From NCBI GenBank assembly GCA_023431185.1, contig JAEYXS010000055.1, positions 12,764 to 76,763 of the forward strand: a stretch of DNA of 64,000 nucleotides, given 5' to 3'. This document shows, piece after piece, positions 18,101-25,901 of this stretch (its first letter is position 1; every line of letters begins with the position of its first letter). Under the pieces are notes generated by a model. The model searched no databases. It had not been told where the DNA came from and saw only the letters and a program-made list of their open reading frames with translations. This DNA is from Verrucomicrobiota bacterium. GTDB lineage: Bacteria; Verrucomicrobiota; Verrucomicrobiia; Limisphaerales; JAEYXS01. The position numbers and the translations under genes are program-made.

Positions 18101-19367
18101 CACTCGGGCAGGAGAGCATGATGGTAAACTCGGCATTCACAGAGCCGGAATTCCCTTCCGTGACTGTGACATCGCTGACCGAGGCGAACACCGTCATGAC
18201 CGTATCCGCATCGTCATCGATGATGGTTCCGGTGGCCGGTGGCCCTGAAAAACTTGCCCCGACCGGGTTCGTCAGGCGGATCTGGAAGGTTTCGTCACCT
18301 TCCGCCACCGTATCACCCAGAATCGGCACCAGTATCTGGCGGGTGGTCGTTCCCGGTGGGAACGTCAGCAAACCACTGGTGGCAGTGTAATCAATACCGG
18401 CCAGTGCCGAGCCATTCACCGTGTTGTAACTGACCCGGACCGTTGTCCCGATGGCCGTCTGCAAACCGACTTCGGTCTCGGCCAGCTCCACTTGGAAAAC
18501 CATGTTCCTCGTGCCGTCATTACCCTCCACTACCGAACCGTTGCTGATGGTCAGCGGCGGCGGCGGCACGGAAGATTCCAGGGAAAAAACAAAGACCGTG
18601 GTGTCCAGCGCCGAATCCGATGTGTCAGCCACAATGAAAGTGAGCTTGTTATTGACGGAACCCGGTGCCACCAAAGCCGTGAACTGCATGATGACAGTCC
18701 CCTGCGGACTCAGCACCCCGTCCAGTTCCGTGCCGGCAATGGCACTCATCTCCGGATGGTTGATGTTCACCGGCTTGCCGCTGGCCAAGGCGATGTTCTG
18801 GCCGTTCAGGTAGATGCCGAAACCGTCGATATATTGTGAATTGACATATTCCGCATACTCCTCCGACCCAAATACCACATAAAACGAGATGAAATTCTTG
18901 TCCGAAGTGACGTCAAATTCGATATCTAGCTGGGTGACGTCAAAATGGTTGAAATTCGAGGTGGCCGTGCCGGTGATCGGATCCAGCAAGGTTTCCTGAT
19001 CCCCGGTGGCCGAAACACCATACCCGGTGGTGCGGCTGCCAGTCGTATTGGGGCCCGATTGGTAGTCGGTCACATTGCCGGTGCTGAGCACAATACCCGG
19101 CTGATTCAACCCGTACCCGTTAACATCACCCTCAACACCGAGAAAATAAAGGCCAGTCGAGGCTGCGCCTTCAAGGGAATGCCCTTGCAAACTGGCCTGC
19201 CGGATGGTCAGACCGGAATTTTCCCCTGGCGTCAACGCGGCGGCAAGCGCACTGGGAACCGTGTTGCGCTCGATGATGATCGGCCCGGAAGCAGGTTGGG
19301 CGTCAGCTCGCGTCAGCACCAAAAACAAAACCAAAGCCAGCGGGAGGAGGTGTCTGATTGCTTTCAT
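15132..19367 (-). CDS. Giant secreted Calx-beta repeat protein with choice-of-anchor L domain
   Basis: I start at the ATG at 19367, which gives a clean signal peptide (MKAIRHLLPLALVLFLVLTRADA); the 22 extra codons upstream are not signal-like. The 1411 residues contain a choice-of-anchor L domain (about 30-280, with FGSEEYAEYVNSQYIDGFGI), then seven Calx-beta domains of about 110 residues (each with VxEGxxG, a YxTxxGxAxxGxDY block and ATGTIxxDD). A DUF4082-like domain follows near 1170-1310, and a short C-terminal beta segment ends RFYRAKMLP, a pattern common at the ends of secreted Verrucomicrobial proteins. Calx-beta domains bind calcium, so a surface adhesive or structural role is likely. 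Confidence 0.88.
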   Translation of the reverse strand: MKAIRHLLPLALVLFLVLTRADAQPASGPIIIERNTVPSALAAALTPGENSGLTIRQASLQGHSLEGAASTGLYFLGVEGDVNGYGLNQPGIVLSTGNVTDYQSGPNTTGSRTTGYGVSATGDQETLLDPITGTATSNFNHFDVTQLDIEFDVTSDKNFISFYVVFGSEEYAEYVNSQYIDGFGIYLNGQNIALASGKPVNINHPEMSAIAGTELDGVLSPQGTVIMQFTALVAPGSVNNKLTFIVADTSDSALDTTVFVFSLESSVPPPPLTISNGSVVEGNDGTRNMVFQVELAETEVGLQTAIGTTVRVSYNTVNGSALAGIDYTATSGLLTFPPGTTTRQILVPILGDTVAEGDETFQIRLTNPVGASFSGPPATGTIIDDDADTVMTVFASVSDVTVTEGNSGSVNAEFTIMLSCPSASVVRVNYRTVNGSALQGTDFAALNGVLEFEPGELQRTVAVTVNGDLLNEANERFSLVLSNPVNAVLGDDRGMGTILNDDPVTAQINIFDVTVTESDSGTATATFQVCLTEVSGQTVGVRFATVNGTAIAGSDFVSAAGLVTIPAGQLSRPVSITVKSDALVEATETFLVQLTSPLFATIADGEATGTILDNPRPAVTIHNTSVTEGDEGITTAQFEVTLAAASEYPVVISYATADGTAKAADNDYIPANGLLFFEPGQTTKTIDVSINGDLVNEANETFFVNLSNNVDFFLAGPSMHEFGTGVLLVSKATGTIVNDDPVTAQLFIDSVTVLEPSAGSVNAVFTVSLSEPSGQTVSVRFATANGTALAGSDYAAKNGFVTFPPGVTSRTVAVVVNGETLQEDAETFVVNLSMPVNATIENGVGTGTILNATGENTPTLLTIADVSVAEGNEGITHMTFTVTMPFASLHTVTANYVTASGSAKSGTDFISASGTVIFPPGSTSQTITIQVLGDVVNELNETLSVTLSSPVHATLLRNRATGTIVNDDPLPRITIHDTSTVEGDSGTRYMEFELSLSGTSSRTISVKFATADGSALAPGSYAARDGILVFPSGTSTQCVAVVVYGNATIEGDKYMRMLLSAAVNATIADGEGLGTIVNDDGLPGHLNHFTWSAIPFQQTVNQPFPVTVTARDRFGDVVTSYSGIVNLTALAASPDEGLHNLLGAPAHNVLAGGFRTAGYAFTPNQRLLVTHVRHYSGTKVSIWKNDGQLIASKNVTSTPGSWRETELDTPVILEAGTTYRVGVLTSGYYTRYLPTTVFAHGTVDGGFQTPGDFFPMTALQRIPFVDLRYAVYGNSQPVSVLPTESGVFVNGVWNGQITMPATADLVTLRADDGFNHTGDSDSFEVLAGEGMVLTFNSGAAGSGGLQLLSSGTGAAGSVQLFFTPGQGYVVEVSSDLINWSPVFTNASGRAGSYFSEPAGPGTRFYRAKMLP

Positions 19368-19703
19368 AGTAAAAAATGTGTTCCGGTACCAATCAAGCTG
19401 GCACCTAACTATTTGTCGCATTATGTCGGGCAAAGAACCGCCCGCTTATTGCCGTTTGCTTTGAATTTTTTGTCGGGAAAAGAAAACGCCCGATTTAGTC
19501 CAAGATGCAGACGAAACCGCCCAAATACAAGCCAATTAACCTCCAAAGAAGCCAAAATACCTGCCCTTTCTTGCTATCAGAACGACCCTCTCCGCATCTT
19601 TCAGGAAGTCACAAACCGGCCAACTATCGGAGTCTGCCCCACTCCCCTAAAAGCGGCCTAATCCACCCTAGGGAGACGGGGTCATAAGACCCTGAAACCA
19701 GAA
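19368..19703. other. Intergenic region, no gene seen
   Basis: This 336-bp stretch lies between the 5' end of the Calx-beta gene and the 3' end of nirA. It should hold the Calx-beta promoter; no clear promoter, hairpin or repeat was recognised. Confidence 0.5.
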
Positions 19704-21461
19704 TCACTCATTATTTGTGAAGATGGCCTGCAGGGTATTAAGGTCATGCCGGGCTGTGAATTGCAGGAAAGTCTCCCCTTCCTGACGGCGACGCAGATAA
19801 CCCTTCAGAATCTTTTCCATCAGCGGCTTAAGGTCATCGAAGGAGATGCCTTGGAAGATCTGGCGCCCCACCGTCTGCTGCTTGCCGAAGCCGCCGCCGA
19901 TGCACACGTGATACCCCTCCACCGTCTCACCAGACACCTTAACCTTCGCACCGAGCAATCCGATATCGCCCATGTAATGTTGCGCGCAGGAGTTCGGGCA
20001 GCCGGTCAGGTGCACATTCACCGGCACATCCAGCTTCACACGCTTGTCCAGATACTCCATCAGTTCCAGCGCGTGACCTTTGGTGTTCGCCCCCGCGAAC
20101 TTGCAGTAGCTGTTGCCCGTGCACGCGATGAAACCGCTCTTCAGATTCGATTGCTGCCAGCCGAAGCCCATGCCCACGAGCGCCTTCTTCAACGACTCCA
20201 CATAAGCATCCGGCACGTTCGGGATGATGAGATTCTGCCAGACAGTCATGCGCACTTCACCCGAGCCGTAAGCATCCGCGAGTTCCGCGATGCGCAGCAT
20301 CTGTTTCGGCGTGATCTGACCGACGGGAATCACCACGCCCACCCAGTTCAAGCCCGCTTGCTTCTGCGGATACACACCGATGTGCGGATGTGCCGGACCA
20401 GCTGCCTTCACCGGAGCTGCTTCCAGCTTCGGTGCACGCAGCAAGGTATAACCCAACAGCTTCTCCGTCTCCGCGAGATACTGCTCCAGCGTCCACGTCT
20501 CGAGCAAATGCTTCAGGCGCGCCTTCTTGCGATCACCGCGATTACCATTCGCGATGAATACACGCAGCATGGCCGAAGTCGCCTTCACCACTTCCTCTGG
20601 CTTCGCATAGATTCCAAGATCCTTGGCGAAAGCTTTGTGACCCGTCGCACCACCCAAGGCGCAGCGGAAATAAACACCCGCCTTCACTTCACCGCTGTCT
20701 TGCTCCACGCGCACCGCCGTCCAGCCGATGTCGTTCGTGTCCTCCACGCTGCTGATGAGGCCGCCGCCGTTGAACGCGATGTTGAACTTGCGCGGCAGGT
20801 CGTAGAACTCGCGGGTGTTCAGGATCACCTGCCCCATCTCATGCGTGAGCGGCAGCGTCTCGATGATCTCATTCGGGTCCAGGCCGCTTGTCGGATCGCA
20901 CGTCAGGTTGCGGATGTTATCCGCACCGGAACCACGCGTGTGCAGGCCCACGCCTTGAATGCGGCGCAAGACTTCCGGCGCATTCTTCGGCTCGATCAAA
21001 CGGATCTGGAGATTCGCCCGTGTGGTGATCTGCACATAGCCCGTGGTCAGATCCTTCGCCAAATTAGCGATCTCACGCAATTGAAACGTCTTCAATTGGC
21101 CGCCCGGGATGCGCAAACGCGCCATGAAGGCTTCCTTGTTCGGCGTGAGATAGAACAGGCCGTGCCACTTGAAGCGGAACGTGTTCTCCTTGTCCGGGGC
21201 CTGGTTCGCCGCCGCGTGTTGCAGCAGGAGCGGATACGCATCTAGCGGAAATAGCTCGTGCTTGATGCGCTCCTCCGGGATGAGGTCTTCCAGGTTCGGC
21301 TTCGCGGGACCAGACGGTTGCGCCGCCGGATTCGGCATGAGGTCGCCGAAGGAAACCCCGCGGTTCTTCAGACCGGAGAAAAAGCCGTCGAGATACGCGG
21401 TCTGCTCGTTCGAGAGCTTTTGGCCGGAAATCTCTTTGATGGGAACAGTGGAGTTGCTCAT
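19704..21461 (-). CDS. nirA: Assimilatory siroheme nitrite reductase (NirA family)
   Basis: The 585-residue protein is a nitrite/sulfite reductase. The paired ferredoxin-like halves are visible, and the [4Fe-4S]-siroheme cysteines lie in CTGNSYC (C447, C453) and TGCPNSC (C488, C492). It has the length and the GSGADNIRNLTC segment of NirA-type enzymes. It reduces nitrite to ammonium with six electrons in the cytoplasm. Classical NirA takes electrons from ferredoxin; here a diflavin reductase gene lies directly upstream (18-bp gap), suggesting NADPH-derived electrons. The N-terminal extension contains SNEQTAYLDGFFSGL, echoed at the N-terminus of that reductase. It is last gene of the nitrate reduction operon. 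Confidence 0.9.
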   Translation of the reverse strand: MSNSTVPIKEISGQKLSNEQTAYLDGFFSGLKNRGVSFGDLMPNPAAQPSGPAKPNLEDLIPEERIKHELFPLDAYPLLLQHAAANQAPDKENTFRFKWHGLFYLTPNKEAFMARLRIPGGQLKTFQLREIANLAKDLTTGYVQITTRANLQIRLIEPKNAPEVLRRIQGVGLHTRGSGADNIRNLTCDPTSGLDPNEIIETLPLTHEMGQVILNTREFYDLPRKFNIAFNGGGLISSVEDTNDIGWTAVRVEQDSGEVKAGVYFRCALGGATGHKAFAKDLGIYAKPEEVVKATSAMLRVFIANGNRGDRKKARLKHLLETWTLEQYLAETEKLLGYTLLRAPKLEAAPVKAAGPAHPHIGVYPQKQAGLNWVGVVIPVGQITPKQMLRIAELADAYGSGEVRMTVWQNLIIPNVPDAYVESLKKALVGMGFGWQQSNLKSGFIACTGNSYCKFAGANTKGHALELMEYLDKRVKLDVPVNVHLTGCPNSCAQHYMGDIGLLGAKVKVSGETVEGYHVCIGGGFGKQQTVGRQIFQGISFDDLKPLMEKILKGYLRRRQEGETFLQFTARHDLNTLQAIFTNNE

Positions 21462-21479
21462 AGGTGTTCCTGGTAAATC

Positions 21480-23261
21480 TTAATACACGTCGCGTTGATA
21501 ACGCTTGTCTGACTTCAACTTGGCCACGTAATCCGCCGCCGCTTCTTTTGTTAGGCCACCGAACTTCTCGGCCACTTCATGCAGCGCAGCATCCACGTCT
21601 TTCGCCATGCGCTTGGCGTCACCGCACACGTAGAAGTGCGCACCTTCTTCCAGCCACTTCCACAGCTCTGCGCCGTTTTCCAACATGCGCGTCTGCACAT
21701 AGATCTTCTCCTTCTGATCGCGGCTGAACGCCAGGTCCAGACGCGTAAGCGAACCTTCGGCCTGCATCGCGGTCAGCTCCTCTTCGTAGAGGAAATCCGT
21801 GGCGCGCGCTTGATCACCGAAGAAGAGCCAGTTCTTACCCTTGGCACCCGTCGCCTTGCGCTCCTCGAGAAACGCGCGGAACGGTGCGATACCTGTGCCC
21901 GGCCCTACCATGATAACGGGCTTGTTCGTATCTTCTGGCAGGCGGAAGCCGTGACTCGTCTGGATGAAGACCGGCACCGCCGTGTCATTCAGGATCACAC
22001 GATCCGCCAGCCAGCAAGAGGCCACACCCTTCTTGCTGCGGCCATTGTGTTCATAACGCACCGCACCAATGGTCAGATGAACCTCACCCGGATGCGCTTT
22101 GGGCGAGGAGGAGATGGAGTAAAGGCGCGGCTGTAGCTTGCGAAGGAAGCCAGTGAATTCCGTGACGGTGAACTTGGCACCCGCACAGGCACGCAGCACA
22201 TCCACGATGTCCTTGCCCCAGAGCCACGCGTCCAAATCCTTCTTCTTGTCCGCCGCCAGCAAGCCGATCAATTCGGCATTATTCGCTTTCTCCACTGCCG
22301 CCTTGATAAATGACGGTGGTGCTTGAGTGATCACATACGTGCTGACGAGTGCTTCGTGCAACGTGCTGTCCTTGCCGTTGGCGTCCTTCACTTGCTCGTC
22401 GCCATTGAAGTTCAATGCGGCGAGCAGCTCTTCCACCAGCACAGGATCGTTCTTCGGCATCACGCCCAGCGCATCACCCGCCTCGTAGCTCAAGCCGGAA
22501 CCTTCCAGCACGATCTCGAAATGACGCGTGTCCTTCGCAGAACCCGCCTTGTTCAGGCGGCGGTTCGTCTTGAGCAATGCCGGGAACGGGTTGTTGCGCG
22601 ACCATTTCGCCGTATCTTTGGCATGGGCAGGATCGGTGACGACTTCCGTAGGAGCTGCAGCTGGCAGTGCAGGCGCTGCCGTGGCGCTCTCCAGCACCGG
22701 CCAGACACCTTCAGTCCACGCCTTCGCCGCCGCTTCGTAATCCACATCGCATTCGCCGCGAGGGACCAAGCGCTTGGCCCCCAAAGCTTCCAGCCGTTCA
22801 TCGAACTTTTTGCCAGCACCGCAGAAGTCGCTGTAGTTCTTATCGCCTAAACCCAGCACGGCGTAAGAAAGATTCTCCAGCTTCGGCGCCGTCTCAGCGC
22901 TCAGCGCCGCCCAAAAGTTCACCGCGTTATCCGGCGCATCGCCATCGCCCCAGGTGCTGGTGATGATGACGAACTTCGATTCCTTCGCGAGATCGGCGGG
23001 CGAGATCTTGTTTAGCTCGCTGATCTTCGGCAGGAAACCGCGCTTCTCCGCCTCTTTGCCAAGCTTCTTGGCCAGGCCTTCGGCGGAACCGGTCTGTGAG
23101 CCGAAGCCGATCAAGAGCGGTTGCTTCGGCTTAGCTTCCACGGGTGTGCCCGCCGGCATCGGCGCACCACTAGCGAGCAGGCCTGCGAGGTAACCATTGA
23201 GCCACGCACGTTGTTCCGGCGTGAAGGGAGCGTTTTCAGGGAGTGTAGGAATCAAGTTCAT
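21480..23261 (-). CDS. Diflavin reductase (CysJ-like sulfite reductase flavoprotein)
   Basis: I start at the ATG at 23261, which overlaps the cupin stop codon (ATGA). The roughly 593-residue protein has an N-terminal FTPEQRAWLNGYLAGL motif, a flavodoxin domain from about 45 (GFGSQTGSAEGLAKKLG), an FAD-binding domain with RLYSISSS, and an NADP-binding domain with VGPGTGIAPFRAFLEER, ending in DVY as expected for CysJ/cytochrome P450 reductase relatives. It should pass electrons from NADPH through FAD and FMN. Its place between nitrate reductase and nitrite reductase genes indicates it serves nitrite reduction here rather than sulfite reduction. It is an operon member. Confidence 0.87.
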   Translation of the reverse strand: MNLIPTLPENAPFTPEQRAWLNGYLAGLLASGAPMPAGTPVEAKPKQPLLIGFGSQTGSAEGLAKKLGKEAEKRGFLPKISELNKISPADLAKESKFVIITSTWGDGDAPDNAVNFWAALSAETAPKLENLSYAVLGLGDKNYSDFCGAGKKFDERLEALGAKRLVPRGECDVDYEAAAKAWTEGVWPVLESATAAPALPAAAPTEVVTDPAHAKDTAKWSRNNPFPALLKTNRRLNKAGSAKDTRHFEIVLEGSGLSYEAGDALGVMPKNDPVLVEELLAALNFNGDEQVKDANGKDSTLHEALVSTYVITQAPPSFIKAAVEKANNAELIGLLAADKKKDLDAWLWGKDIVDVLRACAGAKFTVTEFTGFLRKLQPRLYSISSSPKAHPGEVHLTIGAVRYEHNGRSKKGVASCWLADRVILNDTAVPVFIQTSHGFRLPEDTNKPVIMVGPGTGIAPFRAFLEERKATGAKGKNWLFFGDQARATDFLYEEELTAMQAEGSLTRLDLAFSRDQKEKIYVQTRMLENGAELWKWLEEGAHFYVCGDAKRMAKDVDAALHEVAEKFGGLTKEAAADYVAKLKSDKRYQRDVY

Positions 23262-23608
23262 GCTACTGCCTTTGCCCAACCGATTTCGGGAGCGGAATAA
23301 ATGGAGAGGAATACTGCATCTTCGGTGCCTTCGTTCACGGCACCATGGATTTCATTGTGACTGGCCACATCGAGTTCACCCGCACGGATGACCCTGCGTT
23401 CACCATTGCCCATGAGGTAAGTCAGTTCACCGCGCATCATCACCCACGTGTCCTGCCCGCTTGGATGCGTATGCGTCGGCACCTTCTGGCCGGGCCGCAC
23501 GCACCACACCGCGATGCGCGAATGCGGTGTCACCACAATCTCTTTCACCACCGCCGCCTTATCCGAGAAGCGGACGAACTGATTAACGTTGAAGATGCGG
23601 TTACTCAT
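23258..23608 (-). CDS. Cupin-domain protein of the nitrate operon
   Basis: The 116-residue protein starts at an ATG at 23608 that overlaps the nitrate reductase 3' end by 8 bp; its TGA overlaps the next start. It is a single cupin: PGQKVPTHTHPSGQDTWVMMRGELTYLMG (motif 1 with two His and a distant acidic residue) and HNEIHGAVNEGTEDAVFLSIYS (motif 2). It could bind a metal. The tight overlap on both sides says it is translated with the reductases. Its role in nitrate assimilation (sensor, metal or cofactor handling, stabiliser) is unknown. Confidence 0.8.
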   Translation of the reverse strand: MSNRIFNVNQFVRFSDKAAVVKEIVVTPHSRIAVWCVRPGQKVPTHTHPSGQDTWVMMRGELTYLMGNGERRVIRAGELDVASHNEIHGAVNEGTEDAVFLSIYSAPEIGWAKAVA

Positions 23609-25901
23609 GGTCAGGCACAGAGATGGTTTCGAGATAAGCTGGACCGCCAGCAGAGATCGCTTCCACGCGCACAGCGCAGTGCTTGTAGCTGGGCTGGCGC
23701 GAATAGGGATCAAACTCCGCCTTAGTGAGCCGGTTCGTCACGCCATAGTGCATGGGAATGAACACCTGCCCGGGTTGCACCGACGTGGTGATAAACGCCG
23801 TGCATTGGACACGCCCACGACGGGAAATTACCGCCACTGTGGAATTAGGCGTGATACCCAGCCGTGCCGCATCGACCGGATTCAGTTCCACGTAAGCGTT
23901 CGCAGGATAGAGCGTTTGCAGTACAGCGGATTTGCCCGTGCGCGTTTGCGTATGCCACTGCGCCGAAGTCCCACGGCCCGTGAGCAAAATAAAAGGATAC
24001 TCGGGCGTCGCAGGCTCGGCCACTGGTCGGGGAGGTTCAAAAAGGAAGCGTGCCTTGCCATCCGGCGTGAAGTAATGCCCGTCAGCGAACAAACGACGCT
24101 CGGCAAGGTGCGAAGTTTGAGGTGCGAAGTGCGAACCTCCCCCAGTTCCATTCGTCCCTCGCCCCTCTCCCCTCGCCCCTTCCGGGAGCGGCCATTGGAT
24201 GCCGCCACTCTCATCGAGATGCGCGTAATCACGGATACCGGTGATATCGCAGGGCCGGTTCGCCGAAAAACGTTTCAGGATCTGGAACGCTGCTTCTGGC
24301 GAGGTCCATTCCCGAAACAAATCCTCGCAGCCCCAATAGTGAGCGATGAGGCGGAAGATATTGAAATCACTCAGGGCCAGTCCCGGAGCCACGGAGACTT
24401 TCTTCACCAGACCGAAACGGCGCTCGCTGTTGATGAACGTCCCTTCCTTCTCGCCCCAACCGGCAGCGGGCAAAACCATATGTGCCTGCTGCGCGGTCTC
24501 CGTGGTAGCATACATGTCCTGCACCACGAGGAAATCGAGCTTGCTCGCCAGTTCGCGGAAATTCCGCTGGTTCACCCAGGAGTGCGAAGTGTTCGTGGCG
24601 ATGACCCACAGGCCTTTGATCTTGCCCTGCGCGATGCCGTCCACGATCTGGTCATAGGCCCAGGAGTTCTTTTGCGGAATACGCTCTTCTGGAATCTGAA
24701 GCAGACTTGCTATATCCGCACGGTCTTCCGCCTTCAGGAAATCACGGCCACCCGGCAAGCCCGTGACATTGGCGAAGAGACGCGAGCCCATCGCATTACA
24801 TTGGCCGGTAACGGAATTGGCTCCGGTGCCCGGACGCCCCATGTTGCCGGTCATCAGCGCGAGGTTGATGATGGCTTGGGCGGTGCGCGTGGCTTCGTGG
24901 CTTTGGTTCACCCCCATCGTCCACCAGAATGAGACGGCCTTGCCCTTGCCGATGCTCTCGGCACAGTGATAAAGCTCACCCACCGTCAGACCCGTCTCCG
25001 CCGCCACCTTGTCCGGTGTGAACTGGCGGACGAACTCGGCGAAATCATGGAAACCAGTCGTGTGATGCGTGATGTAAGCGAGTTTGATCCAGTGATTCTG
25101 GATCAGGAGATTCGCCAGCCCGTAGAGCAGCGTGAGATCGGACTTGGGTTGCAATGCCAGATGCTGCGTGGCCGCCGCCGCTGTCTCCGTGCGGCGGGGA
25201 TCGATGACGATGATCTGGGGCTTGTGCTTGTTCCGGAGCACCCGCTGCCACATGATGGGATGCGCGATACAGAGATTCGAGCCGATGAATACCAACACAT
25301 CAGACTCTTCGAAATCCGCGTACGTGTATGGCGGCGCGTCGAAACCGAAGCTCTGCTTGTAAGCCACGTGCGAGGTGGCCATGCATTGGCGCGTATTGGA
25401 ATCGCAATGCAGACCACCCATGCCGAACTTGAAGAGCGTGCCAAGGAAGGCCATCTCCTCCGTGCATATCTGGCCGGTGCTGAGGAAGGCGACACTCTCG
25501 TTGCCGTGCTGCGCCATGATATCCTTGAAACGGCTCGTGAAGAGCTTCATCGCCTCATCCCACGTGGCGGGATGAAGTTCGCCGCGCTCATCGCGGATAA
25601 GCGGGCTGGTGGCCCGATCGGACGCGTAAAGCGGTGTGAGCGCCTCCCAACCTTTCGGACAGGCCATGCCAAGATTCACGGGATAACCGCTGCTCGGGCT
25701 CAGGTTCACGGCCGCGCCATCCTTCAGATGGATGTCCAGCGAGCAGCCCGTGGAACAGAACCCGCAAACACTGCGCGTGGTGGCGTCCGGTTTCAACCGG
25801 GCCGGCACGTTGCCCAACCCGAATTCACCGGGCCGCAACAGCAGTTCGGCAGTCAAAGGACCGTGCCACTGGCGCAGAAGTGTATTGGGCTGTTCGTTCA
25901 T
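23601..25901 (-). CDS. nasA: Assimilatory nitrate reductase, molybdopterin catalytic subunit
   Basis: The 766-residue protein has the N-terminal [4Fe-4S] motif C46-x2-C49-x3-C53...C81 and the molybdopterin domains of the NasA/NarB/NapA group; C173 in SNTRQCMATS is the likely Mo ligand. There is no Tat signal, so it is cytoplasmic. It reduces nitrate to nitrite. Its start overlaps the stop of the DmsB-DmsC fusion by 4 bp, and its end overlaps the cupin. Around residues 575-599 a Gly/Arg/Ser-rich segment (RGEGRGTNGTGGGSHFAPQT) interrupts the usual WPLPEGA...ERRLFADG sequence; the DNA there is a dispersed repeat. The substrate assignment is well supported by context. Confidence 0.92.
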   Translation of the reverse strand: MNEQPNTLLRQWHGPLTAELLLRPGEFGLGNVPARLKPDATTRSVCGFCSTGCSLDIHLKDGAAVNLSPSSGYPVNLGMACPKGWEALTPLYASDRATSPLIRDERGELHPATWDEAMKLFTSRFKDIMAQHGNESVAFLSTGQICTEEMAFLGTLFKFGMGGLHCDSNTRQCMATSHVAYKQSFGFDAPPYTYADFEESDVLVFIGSNLCIAHPIMWQRVLRNKHKPQIIVIDPRRTETAAAATQHLALQPKSDLTLLYGLANLLIQNHWIKLAYITHHTTGFHDFAEFVRQFTPDKVAAETGLTVGELYHCAESIGKGKAVSFWWTMGVNQSHEATRTAQAIINLALMTGNMGRPGTGANSVTGQCNAMGSRLFANVTGLPGGRDFLKAEDRADIASLLQIPEERIPQKNSWAYDQIVDGIAQGKIKGLWVIATNTSHSWVNQRNFRELASKLDFLVVQDMYATTETAQQAHMVLPAAGWGEKEGTFINSERRFGLVKKVSVAPGLALSDFNIFRLIAHYWGCEDLFREWTSPEAAFQILKRFSANRPCDITGIRDYAHLDESGGIQWPLPEGARGEGRGTNGTGGGSHFAPQTSHLAERRLFADGHYFTPDGKARFLFEPPRPVAEPATPEYPFILLTGRGTSAQWHTQTRTGKSAVLQTLYPANAYVELNPVDAARLGITPNSTVAVISRRGRVQCTAFITTSVQPGQVFIPMHYGVTNRLTKAEFDPYSRQPSYKHCAVRVEAISAGGPAYLETISVPDHE
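24104..24178. repeat. Dispersed repeat inserted in frame in nasA
   Basis: The stretch contains two GGTGCGAAGT units and a pyrimidine-rich CCCTCGCCCCTCTCCCC run. It is unlike the surrounding coding sequence but keeps the frame, adding about 24 codons. The borders are estimated from where family-like sequence stops and resumes. Confidence 0.6.
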
